Positions 1 through 17,221 of a stretch of DNA of 64,000 nucleotides are shown here, one piece after another (position 1 is the first letter of the stretch; the number at the start of each line of letters is the position of its first letter). Made by a program: the position numbers and the translations under genes. The notes under the pieces are model-generated. The model was given only the letters and a program-made list of their open reading frames with translations, was not told where the DNA came from and did no database searches. The stretch is from Populus alba (taxonomy: Eukaryota > Streptophyta > Magnoliopsida > Malpighiales > Salicaceae): the NCBI RefSeq assembly GCF_005239225.2, contig NC_133293.1:15530333-15594332 (forward strand), in the 5' to 3' direction.

Positions 1-161
1 AAATATGTTTCCTCTTGGCAAAGAGATTACTTAGATACATATTATTAGTTCCTTCATGACCTATGTAATTAAAAGATATTCAAAATTAAACAAACATGAA
101 ATATGTCCTAATGAATACATCAAAAGAATCTGGCAAAGAAGCAAAAACATAGCTAAACAAA

Positions 162-1054
162 TTAAGACACGGGATCCAGGACGGACGTTCCGATTCCAGA
201 ACCTTCTTCAATTGAGTCGAAAACAACTTTGGTATTCTATAAACCAGGGAGAGAGAGAAAAAGATGTCATTGATTTATTGATTACTTACAGAACATTCCA
301 TGAGAATCTCCAATAACAGGTCGACATTGTCTTCACCTAGAATTAAGAGAAGATATTCACCAACAACAAACCACGGAGAAGTCTTTATATATCCCATAAA
401 TTATTCAGAAAATAATGGAGGTTGGATAATGACTATAAGCAAATTTATCTGGGTTTGCAACTAATGCCCAAGGGGGGGATTCTGGTTGAATTAAAGTGAG
501 GGTTTCTTCATGTTGTTTAAGAAAAGCACAATTCCGGTTCGCCGTATCCATTTATAATCCATTTCCAATTCTATCAAAGAAAAGAGTTATAGAAGAATGT
601 TTATGCCCATTCATAACAATACCATTTTCCTCAATCACTCTGTTGACAAGAGACGGAGAGTATCCCATTTCAGTAAAAAATGATCTTAAATAGCTTCGAG
701 AAGAACTTGCTACATTATCCTGAAACAATCCATCATACAATCCTTCAGCATAAGCAGTTGAGTATACAGCCAATAACAAATTCTGCTCTTTTTAATTGTA
801 AAAACATACCCCAACTTCCCTTGACGGCAGACTCTCAAATGCCAAATCAAAATCCAATTTCTCATGCTTTGGCTTTATTAAATTCTTGTTGTTATTATTC
901 CAATCGCTGCTGCTTCTGCTTCTATTTGGATCCTCCTGTAGTAAGTAATATAATCATAAGTATAATTACCCCAAATTTAACTCTCTCTTTACAACCAAAA
1001 ATTAATAAGGAAAATCACATCCCGATCAATCGAACTCTAAAATTCACTTACCAT
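162..1054 (-). CDS. DRM3-like protein, N-terminal UBA-domain portion (partial or truncated)
   Basis: Five-exon model on the minus strand: 1052-1054 (ATG only), 810-935, 623-782, 290-336, 162-236, all with GT-AG borders and matching phases; 136 codons before TAA at 162-164. The key stretch reads SSRSYLRSFFTEMGYSPSLV, then NRVIEENGEDNVDLLLEIL across an intron, which is the UBA-like fold seen in the N-terminus of plant DRM-type (domains rearranged) cytosine methyltransferases, closest by eye to DRM3, the catalytically inactive partner in RNA-directed DNA methylation. No methyltransferase domain is present in the window. The TAA in the last exon either ends a truncated paralogue or is skipped by a donor inside that exon, with the rest of the gene left of base 1. 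The start is forced: the frame upstream of the ATG has a TAA in the same exon, so the coding start lies directly at the splice donor (ATG followed by gtaagt). Family assignment is from memory of the UBA sequence; moderate confidence. Confidence 0.6.
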
Positions 1055-2600
1055 TTCAAAATTAGACACTGCCTTTACTTGAATAACGTCTCTGCTCTGC
1101 AATTAATTAAGCCAGCTTTCCCTTTCGTCTCTGCAAGATTAGTACAATCATGAAATTGACCAACCCATCCGATGCATTTTAAGTGCATGCAACGTAATTG
1201 TCGTTCCGCGCCATACCTGATAAGAGAAGAGAGTAGAAGGACGAACGGCGCGTCAGTTACCGGTCGGTGAAAAACTAGCTGAAACAGTTCAAAATTTCAC
1301 GAATTACAGAGAGAGCGATAGAGAAAATAAGTTGCGTTGGCTGGGTACGGACGACGACGTCAGTTAAATGTCGTTTATCACGGAGTAAATTAATTATTTG
1401 TTCCCGGGTTTTGAACGTATTTATAACTTAGTTCTTTATGTTTGAAAACCTATATCTTAATCCTTTAACTTTTCTCTACACTTGTCTTCTATTCTTGTAA
1501 CATCTTGGTTTTTCTCTAAATCCTAATACTTATTTTTTACTTCAATAAATTACATTTTCAAATTTCACATTTTAGATTTGAAGAAAGCCCAACGTTTTTT
1601 TTTTTTTTTTAATAAAACAAGCGTCAACAATTATCAAGGTATTAGCTTATTTTTAAAACACAATCAAGGACTAAATTATAACTTTATCAATACAGTAGGT
1701 ACCAAACAATAATTTAATCCTTAGAAGTGGAAGTCTATGTTTTTTAAAAAATATTTTTTGTTTAAAAATATATTAATTTTTTTTTAAAATTCATATTAAC
1801 ACATTAAAATCATAATAAATACTAACAATTATATTAATTTATTTATTTTTCAAATAAAACACATTAAAATACAGAAGTTATTTCACTCTCAACGACTTAT
1901 GTACTGTAGGAAATATTTATCATACATATTTTTTTAGGTATGAGAGTAATAAAAAAATATTTTTTTATTAAAAATATTTTTTTTAATATTAATTTATCAA
2001 AATAATAATAATTAAAAAAAAAAAACACAGTATAGCCTGGAGGCCCTGGACACATTACTCCGTTATCTGGCGTCCATTGACTACACTCTGACTGACCTAA
2101 ATGAATTTAACTGTGGAACACCCAAAAATTAGCCCCTCGTGTATAACCTAATGCTCTATTTCATCCAACAAAAAAAAAAACCCTTATCAATTAACTAATC
2201 CTTGGCTAAGCAGTGTCATTCCATGGAATTAACTTCTAAGCTCATGAAAGTATACATCATGACGAGAATGAATATAAACAGCCTGAATCATGGACGGAGT
2301 ACGAAAAATACATCCAAGGGGCCATATTCAGTTCTCAATGGAACCACATTTTCTGATAATTAGACTGCACTTCCCAGCCGTTTAAGCCTCCAATCAGCTT
2401 CTAACTCCCAAGAACAACCTCTCCGTTGCTTCAAGTACTCGAGTAGCTGTAAAACAAGCTGTTGAGCCCCGCCACCAGGTAAATTAAAAAAGGACTGCGT
2501 GCAGCTCTTATTTCACACAAGGAGTGACGATAGAGTGACTCGCTATCAACCAGCTCTTACTCATTTTATGCACATCTTAAAAAGAAAGAACTTCCGGCAT
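1055..2600. other. Spacer: DRM3-like 5' leader and promoter, then AT-rich repeat
   Basis: Positions 1055 to about 1400 are the likely leader and promoter of the minus-strand DRM3-like gene, with near-normal base composition. About 1730-2010 is AT-rich dispersed repeat. From about 2100 to 2600 there is no open frame I can support; the part nearest 2600 may be the downstream flank or polyadenylation region of the YTH gene. No RNA gene was recognised. Confidence 0.5.
1733..1880. repeat. AT-rich dispersed repeat, copy 1 (degenerate)
   Basis: Contains the recurrent elements of the family found throughout this window: runs of T and A around a core of the form aacacattaaaat, followed by A/T runs. 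Ends are not definable by eye. An adjoining degenerate stretch continues to about 2010. Confidence 0.4.
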
Positions 2601-2989
2601 TTCCACAAATTCAAAGGATACATTATACAGAAAGACACAGCAAGAACAAACAAATTTGAAATTTAATCAAACGTAATTTGCCCATGACAGACTTCTTTGT
2701 ATCTTTAATTAGAGGTAAGGTTGTGTGGTAATTTTCCTTTAAAAGCAGCAATAACAACCACCCTACCCCACATAAAACCAAAACAAACAATTGGAAGATA
2801 CAAACAACTGCTTCAAATAAAGTAAATATGGGGCAAGAAGCAAAAGAAAAAGGTTTGACGGAAACAATCCAAATTTGCCAACTTCTATTGCCCACATTCC
2901 CATATTTTCCACTTACATTGATATGCTACGCGAAAACTACTATGTCGAAACAACGCAAGAAAACAGTTAATTGCAAACCTTCTATGTCA

Positions 2990-5900
2990 TCAGTACTGAG
3001 ACCCCTGTTTACCAACAGGGCCATCTTTGTCCAGTTGTACAGACCTAGGATCAAGGGAGATAGTACCCACTGTTAGAAAACCAGAAGATTCAGTCATTCC
3101 ATTAACTTTAACAGGCATTGATCCTACTGTGACAATCTCAGCAGATTTGTTAGCAGCACTCAGCAAGGAATTAGATTCAGTCCGTTTCGGATTTATATCA
3201 AGTGAGCCGATCTTTAGCACAGATCCAATATCACCATCTGCATCCACTGTAACTTGCCCAGAATCTTTGCCCGTGCTTGAAATGGTAACGTCTGAATCTG
3301 AAGAAAGTTGCTCGATGGCAGAGGTCCCAGTGTTCTTGAAGCTGTGAAGATCATCATGATCTATAATCTTCTCATCTTTGTTTGTCTCAACTTTCTTCCA
3401 GCTGTTGCAATCATTTGGATTCATAATCTTTTCGTATTTGTTTCCATCAGTTTTCTTCGAGTTGTTAAGATCATTATGCTTCATCCTCTCATCTTTGTGT
3501 GGTGGCTGCTGCACGAGACCATTTAGTTCGATGGCAGGATTTAATGCAGGTACGAACAATGGAGATCGGAAGCTTTTAAACATAAGCCTAGCTTTTTCTT
3601 CCTGCATAATTTTCTGGCGATTCTCATAGTACATGAAGTCATCAAGTATAGAAGTCCTAAGTGGGTGATTTTTGAATATTTTCAGCATCTCTAAACCTTG
3701 CTTATACATTATCTGCGAGAAATAGAAATCCAATTAGAAGAAATAACCAGCAAAAGGCATTTTATCAGACATAATCTCTAAGAGAAAAGGGGAAGAAATG
3801 TAAACTTAGCAAAAAAACATAACCATGAAAGAGAATAAAATAGATAACTAAAATAACCACTTTTTCTTTCTTGGTTTTTTTTTTTTTTTTCTCTCGAGGC
3901 AAGATAGCCAGCTCAAACTTTTATGAAGTAATAAAAGGGAGATTCTCGTTTAATATATAATATTAAATCCATGTTGTCTCCCACAAAGCCACTATAAAAA
4001 GAAATATAGAAGAATAGAAATATCCTATAGTAATTTCAATAAATCAAGAGGAGCTTTTGTATAAGTTTGTACATAAACAAACGTTTAATGCATTGTGTAA
4101 GCACACCAGCCATAACGAAAAAGAAACCCACGCATACCTCTTGGGTGTCTCTGCTGTTAGTTACTGGCTTGTTCTCATTATTCTCCAATATGATGTGCCT
4201 AAAGCTTGAGTTTGGTATATCTTTAATAATATGCCACTTGACAAGAAAGCTCCCACTCCATTTATCTTGCTGCCAAAAGTCCATATCTCTATGAAAGTCC
4301 ACCGGGCCAATCATCTCTGCAACACCACAGAATTGACCACTTGCATTAACCTGTATAAAGACAGGATTGAATCAGCAGGAAACAATAATCGAATAAGAAA
4401 ACATTAAAAAATCAAAGAGGGATCTATTAACATAGAACTCACAGAAAAGAACAGAAAGATAGGGCAGCCTCTAGGTCTTCCCACAGCTAGTTTCTGTGCA
4501 TCTTCAAATGCAGTCTGCAGCTTTTTGTTTCCATGAGGTGTGGATGACCAAACATTATATTTGATGCTCTTGTGCACATCATCCTCACTATATGATTTTA
4601 TTACAAAAAACTTTGCATCTAAATAATCAATTGAGAAATCATCCTTGTTGTACTGATCAGTCTGTATAACGACGTTTCCTAGCCCGTTATTATCTCCCAC
4701 TTTGGCTGTGTAGGCTTTAACTGCCAGTTGATTTTTTGACTTGTTTGTCCTAGGTCCCCGGTTCTGCTCACCCAACAGCTCTGCATTTCCATTCAGATCA
4801 CTGAGAGTTCTGCCATCATGAGTCTTCGATCGAAGTTTATCCGCTGAGGTTCGGCCATAAGCACTTGATCCAAAATTAGAAAATCCATTGTTGACAGGGA
4901 GACTGATTTCTAATTGGTTTTGATGAGATTGAACTTTGCTATTTGAAATTTTGTCAGAAGGACGCATGGGACCAGAAGCACTTCTACCCTGTTAAGCAGA
5001 AACATTTTGAAAGATTCTCAACAAAATCCAACAACAATCAGTTCAAGACCAAATTAATTATTGATGAAAGAAAGCACTGAAATGCACCAACATTATAAAT
5101 CAATCTAGCCAATATTGACATGAGTATGTCGTAGCACAAACCTTACCACAAGAGTGAAAAATAACATGCAACTTTCCAACAACTTTCATTCTTTATAGGA
5201 AGCATAATGTTATCTTATTTATGCAATAAATCATACCTGAAGCACATGTGATGAAGTTTGAGTAAGAATGCTACCAGAAGAAACACCTCCATGTGTCATT
5301 GGTTGCTTACTTGGTCCAACATTAGCTTTTGGCCCTTCAGATATCCTGTACAAAGAATTAGTCTGGTTTGAAGCAGGTCTTGGGACGTTTCTAGCAAAGG
5401 CTGCAGATGATGAAGAAACGTCATGCTTTAAACTTCTCCCATCAGGTCTACTACTGCGTTCCATGCCATTATCTACCAAAGGATCTGCCAAACCATATGG
5501 GAAGACTTCTGGTTGAACAGCAACAGAAATATAGCCAGATGACGATACAGGGTCCTGATAAGGGGAGATTGTGTAATACTGTTGTGCCCCAGCATACGAT
5601 CCATCAATCCCTACCATAGCACCGGGTATGTAAGGATTGTAAGGGTTATATGGAGACTGTGCATGTCCATAGCTAGGTGTATAATATACATAAGGTAAAC
5701 TTTCAGTTTGTGCACCCTGCAGGAGATTAAATGGACATTTTGAATATCAGAACATTATTCAGAAGCATGTGTGTACACAAAGGTAGGAGAGGGAGAGGGA
5801 TTTCACTCACCGCATACTGGATTTCTGGACCATCTACACCAAAAATCTTTTGATGGTCCTCCCATTCAACGGGTGTTTCAAATCCTGACCACATTCAATC

Positions 5901-6320
5901 AATACAGTGCACAAATGAGACATCACATCATAAAGCATCACAATAAGATATTCAAACAGTAACAGTTAAATTTACCTGTACAGTAGTAACCATAGTTGGT
6001 GGCAGCAGGATAAAACAAGCCCTGACCTGCAACAAACTCAGGGGTTCCTTCGTTGTACATGGTTTCTACTTGCTCAAAAACTGGACTTGTCAAAATGGGG
6101 TTTATCTCAGCACCTTGAATCTAAAATCCAAGACATGTGAAAATGTCACCAAGAGATCAGAAATAACCAAAGGAGGAAAAAATACTCATTGTCATATAGA
6201 GAGCTATTGGAAATTAATTTGACCAAGTTTCTTTTAATAAGGTAAAACCGCAGATTATTTAAAAGAAAATACCAAATAAGTTTCTGCATTTTCATGTCCA
6301 GAAACATTATATATATCCAT
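2990..6320 (-). CDS. YTH-domain m6A RNA reader, ECT family
   Basis: Seven coding exons (minus strand): 6273-6320, 5976-6120, 5811-5884, 5237-5716, 4443-4988, 4138-4350, 2990-3712; 2,229 nt, 742 residues, all phases consistent. The N-terminal ~350 residues are low-complexity and rich in Tyr, Pro, Ser and Gln (motifs such as [10 protein letters not shown]), as in plant ECT proteins. The YTH domain runs from about residue 365 to 525: [39 protein letters not shown] and WQQDKWSG. W396, W457 and W462 match the aromatic cage that binds N6-methyladenosine in YTHDF proteins, so binding competence is expected. The C-terminal tail carries three degenerate repeats of about 20 residues. The start (ATG at 6318-6320) is in the second exon; the ATG of the leader exon at 7085-7087 is out of frame. 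Cytoplasmic m6A reading is known for the family; the exact ECT number is not assigned. Confidence 0.93.
3336..3505 (-). repeat. Short in-frame tandem repeats in the YTH protein tail
   Basis: About three diverged units of roughly 60 nt encode successive peptides of the form [28 protein letters not shown] and [14 protein letters not shown]. They lie in the acidic, disordered tail just after the YTH domain. Confidence 0.6.
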
Positions 6321-7087
6321 TCCAAGACTGCCACCCCTGAAGAAATAGATAGATAACAAATCTTAAGCATTGACCAAGTAGGTAGGAACCAATCCAAAAC
6401 TCAATACGAGACTAAGCTAGCATATATTGAACTCTGAAATAACACTAAGCAATTATAAAGAAAAAATAATCAAGCAGCAAAATATTCTTCAATTTTTCAA
6501 TTCCTGCTTTCTCGCAAAGAAAAGACGGCATAGAAATCATACCACGTATGCCTATTAATTTCAAAACAAGGAGAGACCAATTCAGCAGGTCGATTACACC
6601 CCAAAAAAAATCGGGGCATCTCAATAATTATCAAAGAAGAGCCAAGCCAACACTCAACTAAATAAGTAAGTCCACCAAAAAAACTTCTCGAATTAATTGA
6701 AAAGAAAAGCCTAAAACACGCAAACAGAAACAAAATACTGAAAAGAAAACTCTTCAATTCATACAAAAAGCCCCAAAAAAAAGTAAATAATGGAAAATAT
6801 CTACTCACCAATTAAATATTTAATTCAATAAAAATTAAAAACAAAAAAATAAAGCTATCTTTAATCTCCAACAATCAAATACTAGGAAAGATAACTCTTT
6901 AAGTGAGCTTAAAATAAAAGCTTATTTAGATCATTCCAAGGAATAAATAATAGAAACTTGAAGGACGCAAAGTGAATAAAAAGGAGCACGCAAAAGATAT
7001 GCAAAGAGTGTGAAATAATTAATTAAATTAATTACCAGAGAAGAGAGAAGAACAATCAAGCCATACTTGACCTTGAAATTTCTCCAT
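6120..7087 (-). promoter_or_regulatory. Upstream ORF overlapping the YTH-gene start codon (spliced)
   Basis: The leader exon (lower edge 7036) contains an ATG at 7085-7087 in a good context (aaaATGG) that opens MEKFQGQVWLDCSSLFSG, then splices into exon 2 (upper edge 6336). It reads across the main start in another frame and stops at a TGA formed exactly at the exon 2/exon 3 junction (TG at 6273-6274, A at 6120). The predicted peptide is 38 residues. Since it overlaps the main ATG at 6318-6320, the main ORF would need leaky scanning or a transcript starting downstream. The peptide matches nothing I know; a regulatory role is inferred. Confidence 0.5.
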
Positions 7088-7270
7088 TTTGAAATTTTGA
7101 GAGAGAAGCGAGGGGCATTTGGAACATTCTCTTCTTCTATTTAAAAAGAAAAAAGAAAAAAATCAAAGTTAACGCGACTAAAAAACCCTAACCCTATAAA
7201 TAGAAAGGGAGAAAGGAATTGAAAGGGCGGTTTTTTGGGTGTTAAGAAACCAGAGAGAGAGAGGGACGAA
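7036..7270 (-). promoter_or_regulatory. 5' leader exon and core promoter of the YTH gene
   Basis: The donor at 7036 (CTG followed by gtaatt) starts a leader intron of about 700 bp (6337-7035). Upstream of the ATG at 7085-7087 the minus strand is rich in GA and CT, including a GAGA-type run near 7253-7264, as is common in plant leaders and promoters. No clear TATA box was assigned. Confidence 0.45.
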
Positions 7271-7382
7271 AGATTCGCATCCAATAATAAATTTTTTTTT
7301 TTTTATTTTTATTTTTCTCTTTTTCTGTGTGGATTAGATTTGTTTTTTATTGAACGAAATTTATACGAGTGTTTTGAGATTT

Positions 7383-7550
7383 GATGATAGTTATTTTTTA
7401 TAATATTTTTTTGTTTAAAAATATATTAAAATATTATATTTTTATTTATAAAATATTATTTTTAGATTTTAAAACATCGAAATAATAAATAAAATTAATT
7501 TAAAATGTTTTTCAAAAAATACCGTTTTAAACGCAGTTACCAACCAACCG
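7383..7550. repeat. AT-rich dispersed repeat, copy 2
   Basis: AT-rich core with the family's attaaaatatta and acatcgaaataat segments. It ends at a typical terminus (aaacgcagttaccaaccaa), resembling the gtttgg-type ends of other copies in this window. Confidence 0.5.
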
Positions 7551-9015
7551 CCCTAGAGAGGACAGTATCTCGTGGAAGGTTCGCGGGAAAGTGGAAAGGG
7601 TATCCAGGTTAAACGGCAAGATTTGATAAAGTTCACGGCAGTTAACATAAACGGTAGAATAATTTGCAAGGAATGTTTCCTCTTGGGAAAGTGATTCTTT
7701 ACGGTGACTGTTGCTATGATCACCGGTTGTCACCGTAGCATTATCGCAATTTTGTTCGGCTGAATTTCCCTCCTTTACCCGGAAATTATTTCCCCCACTC
7801 CATTTGGGCATATTGTGTACATTGACAAAGATGTCCCGTTCTTTACTAATTTCTTGTTCCTGCTTTTATTTTTCTTTTTTTTATATAATGCAGGACCTTT
7901 TAATTCTTGTTCCATAAAAAAAAAAAAAATTAAAAATCGTTTGAAAAACCAGCATCGACATGGTAAATAATATTGATATCTCTCTCAAGGATAATAACTA
8001 GGTTCTCGATTCATGCTACGCCGCAACTGGATTAGAATTTTTTTAAAGTATTAAAATCATCGTTAACATGCTTTTTATATATATAAAAAATAACCATATC
8101 TAAAAATACAGTGAATAATAAAAAATACCTTTTAAAAATAATAAATAATATATTGAGGCTGTGACCTATTAAATAACCTAGATTAATATTGATTAACTCG
8201 TAAATTATATTACTCCAGCCATAAAATTACAATAACTTTATAAAAAATAAATTACAATTTCTCAAAGAACTCAATGCTAAAAAACAAGAAGGAAAAATAT
8301 ATTCAATTCTAAAATAAATAAAAAAAATTCAAGCCAATATGGGTGAATCTGTAAAATCAATAATCTAGATCGTGAGATAGAGATAATTTCATAAAAAGTA
8401 AATTAAAAAAAAATTTGAAGGTTAACTCTCAACCAATCCAATATTGAATAATAAAATTAAAAATAAATAAATAAACAAACTAAAAATTAATTTAAGTCGG
8501 CTTAAATTAATCCTGTTAAATTTATTATTCAAGTGGAAGTATGAAATTGAAATTTCCCTAAAAAAGTTACGAAGATTAATTTTTAATAAATTAAAAATTA
8601 AATAAATATAAAAATCAAGTTTTTTTTTTTTAAAAAAAAAAAACAAAAGTCGCTTTGTTATCTCGAAGGGGGTCAAGCATGAAAAAAAAATGATAAAAAG
8701 AGAATAAAAGACAGGAGAAGAAAAAAAAAATAATGGATGATCAGAGTTACACCGAATCACTGTTGCTGAAATAATTCCAAAAACACTAAAAAAAAGACCG
8801 TCACTGCACCCCGGAGAAAGGCGCCCACACCACCGTATCAACTATCACGGTGACATCGTTCAGACGTCAACTAGTACTCCACTTCAATCTCTATCTTTGA
8901 GAAAAGGGGTGGAAAATTATTTTAATTTTAAATTCGTTTCCCGGATATTCAATTGTTTTCATCAAATTAAATTGTATTTTATTTCTCCAAACTATTAGCT
9001 AATCAGGCTTAATAT
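7551..9015. other. AT-rich spacer, no supported gene
   Basis: A less AT-rich block at 7540-7815 carries a 95-codon ATG-initiated minus-strand frame with no recognisable domain; I do not call it a gene. The rest is homopolymer-rich AT sequence with no RNA gene or clear element ends. Confidence 0.5.
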
Positions 9016-9019
9016 TTTG

Positions 9020-9215
9020 GGTTGATTTAGAAGTATAGTTGTGGTTGTTTTTTAAAGTATTTTTCATGTTAAAATGCATCAAAATAATATTTTTTTTATT
9101 TTAAATAATTATTTTTAAATTAACACATCAAAACGATTCAAAATATTAATAAAAAAATAACTTTTAAAAAAATAAAAATATAATTATATTTTCAAATATT
9201 TTTTATTCTCAGGCA
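9020..9215. repeat. AT-rich dispersed repeat, copy 3
   Basis: A good copy: tagttgtggttgttttttaa at the left, a core aacacatcaaaacgattcaa, then A/T runs and a fading right end near the aggcatacc segment. Confidence 0.6.
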
Positions 9216-9781
9216 TACCTAGACCCAAAACAATCCCGTCGAAAAATACCATCATGCCTGATTCTACTTCAACTTATCGTGAAAGGACCATGTTAACAAA
9301 AAAAAAAGTCAAGTAGTCGGATAAAAACGCGATGTTTAGAGTCTGGTGCTGTATTAAAAACGTCGAGTCTTTTAGTCTTCCTTGTAATCATATTGAATGG
9401 ATTGTCTTTATGAAATCCAGTCATGCATAAAAAAACGAATTCATGTCGAACTATTTGATTTGGTAGAAATATTCTTAAATTTTAAAAATTATCACGAGTA
9501 TTAAAAATTATTGGTAATTGTAAAATATATTATTATTATCTTAAAAAATACATACCATAATCAAAAATATTCTTACCCCACGTAAGAAAATTTTGAAACT
9601 TTGATTGGGTTTAATAAGTTTGGTTAATTTAATAACATAATTAAAAAAACATTGACAATAAATAAAGTTGACAAAAAAAATAGACAATAAATTAATTATA
9701 AAAAACAAGTTGTTAATTATTATTCTTAGAAGAAGAAAAAAGAAAAGCATGCTGAAAACTCATTTTCACTCTGTCATGGAC

Positions 9782-9995
9782 ACTATCTCGCAATCAAAAA
9801 ATTCTCACCAAGACATTTATAACATCATTGTGAAAGCTACATGTTGTCAAAGCAATGACCAAGACAGTTATAACAAAGTTTTGAAAGGCTACACATTGTC
9901 AAAGCAATGACCAAGACCATTTCATGACCCAAAAAATCTCACAAAGATAGTTATAACATCGTTGTGAAAGGCTATACGTTGTCAAAGCAATGACC
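9782..9995 (+). repeat. Imperfect tandem repeat, units of about 52 bp
   Basis: Three units end in the same tgtcaaagcaatgacc: 9810-9860, 9861-9912 and 9943-9995. Each carries a ttataacat/ttataacaa segment and a gaaaggctac segment. A spacer of about 30 bp (aaaaaatctcac) precedes unit 3, and a related sequence (aaaaaattctcacc) precedes unit 1, giving an A-B-B-A-B order. It lies in an AT-rich spacer with no gene nearby. Confidence 0.85.
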
Positions 9996-11536
9996 TATAA
10001 AATAAATCAAATAAAATATCATGCAGTAAGCATATCATGTTTATATTTAATTAATTAATTTAACCCAGTTTAAAAATAAAGTTTCTTTTAAAAAACTAAA
10101 TTTAACAAAAAACGATAAATAAAAATACTTAAAAACAACTTGAGTCATTTTTTAAATCAATGAAAAATTATATAGAAAAAAAAATTTACAAAGCCTAATC
10201 TCCAATTAAATAAATATTGAATGACGAAACTGTTAAAAACAGAAAAGAAAAAATCAAACCCAAACAAATCTCGTAAACTTAGATTAGATTTCCAAACTCA
10301 CAATCCATGAAATCCTAAACTGTAATGAAATTACAAAAAACTCCTACACGCTAGTTAAATAATTTTTTTTGAAGAATAATTTAGTTATTTTATTATGCTA
10401 TAAAATATGAAAAATTTTAAAAAAGCACATAGAGTTTTGTTAAATAAATTTTATTTTTAAAAATAATTTAGGTTTTTTTATCGTCTATATTGATTTGAAA
10501 ATATATCAAAAAGCAAGTTATTCCTTTTAATCAATAATGAATTCATAATTCAAAGTCTTGCAAAAAATCTATATTGCCCTCAGAATAATGATTTCTACTG
10601 AGAATAAAAATATCATCATCACACGTGCGAATGATTTTTGTTAAGAAATAACTAGTCAACAATGTTTTCTTGTTACGTAAAACATTATTGATACCTTTTA
10701 AGTTTTTAGTATTTAATTTTGAGCCTCGAGGGGTGTCACCTTATCAGTATAAAACATAAGGTGGCGTCAATTAAGTAGGAGGCCAGCCCTTTCTATTCTA
10801 AAACGGAAGCTATGCTGAAGCTTCAGCGGGTATTTTTTCTGCAATAATAAATTCATGTCTGTACTCGAGCAGACACGGGTTCCGTTGGAAGTTATTTTCG
10901 AAGTTAAGGGTCTGGCCACCCAAAGATCAACCCTGAATGCAGACGCGTACAATAGCAGACACACGTGATGCCTACCAGCAGCCTAGTCTTAAATACGCAC
11001 TACTGCCACTCCTTGAAGGTGTTGAACAAAACGTGGACACAGGAGGAAACAAACGAGTAAAAAACACAAAACAAAGGAAAAGTGGATTGTTCAAGTTAGG
11101 TTATCTTACAACCACAAGCTGATTCTACTAGGACAAAAGAATTTATCTTGAATCTGATAACTCTTTCAAATATTGATATTCAACTCACGAATTGTCAGTA
11201 AATGCAAACACATAACTAACTCATCCAAGCAGTACACATCATACCCCCAACAAGACGTTCATAATAGTCTCTACAATGGCGAGATAAAAATGAGGATGAA
11301 CTCACCCCTCAGCAAAGGGTGCCAAATTGAAGCTCAACTAAGCAACATTCTGACCCAATATGCAAAATACGACAAGTTTGATTGATTTTGTTCACCGAGG
11401 TAGCTGATCCTTAAGTCGCTGCTTCTATACCAATTCCCAGAGAAGCCAGCATGGGGACAAGACGGGGCCACCAAAACCATTTGATTACTAAAACTAGGAT
11501 TCTCCGCTCAAATACTGAAGTAAATTGTTTCACATC
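9996..11536. other. Spacer and 3' flank of the RH40-type helicase gene
   Basis: AT-rich to about 10700, then near-normal composition towards the helicase stop codon at 11537. The last few hundred bases are the probable 3'UTR of that minus-strand gene. Short open frames at 10767-11385 show no domain, no consistent splice structure and no family resemblance. Confidence 0.5.

Positions 11537-17221
<5,685 letters not shown>

Noticed and set aside
7527..7811. 95-codon minus-strand ATG frame upstream of the YTH gene
   Set aside because: Composition is protein-like, but there is no domain, no homologue I recognise and no splice partner; the block is probably distal promoter sequence.
8422..8841. 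139-codon minus-strand frame
   Set aside because: Phe/Leu/Lys-rich translation of A/T homopolymers, typical of non-coding spacer.
9782..9995. Possible CRISPR-like direct repeats
   Set aside because: Plant nuclear context, only three imperfect units with almost no spacers; an ordinary tandem repeat.
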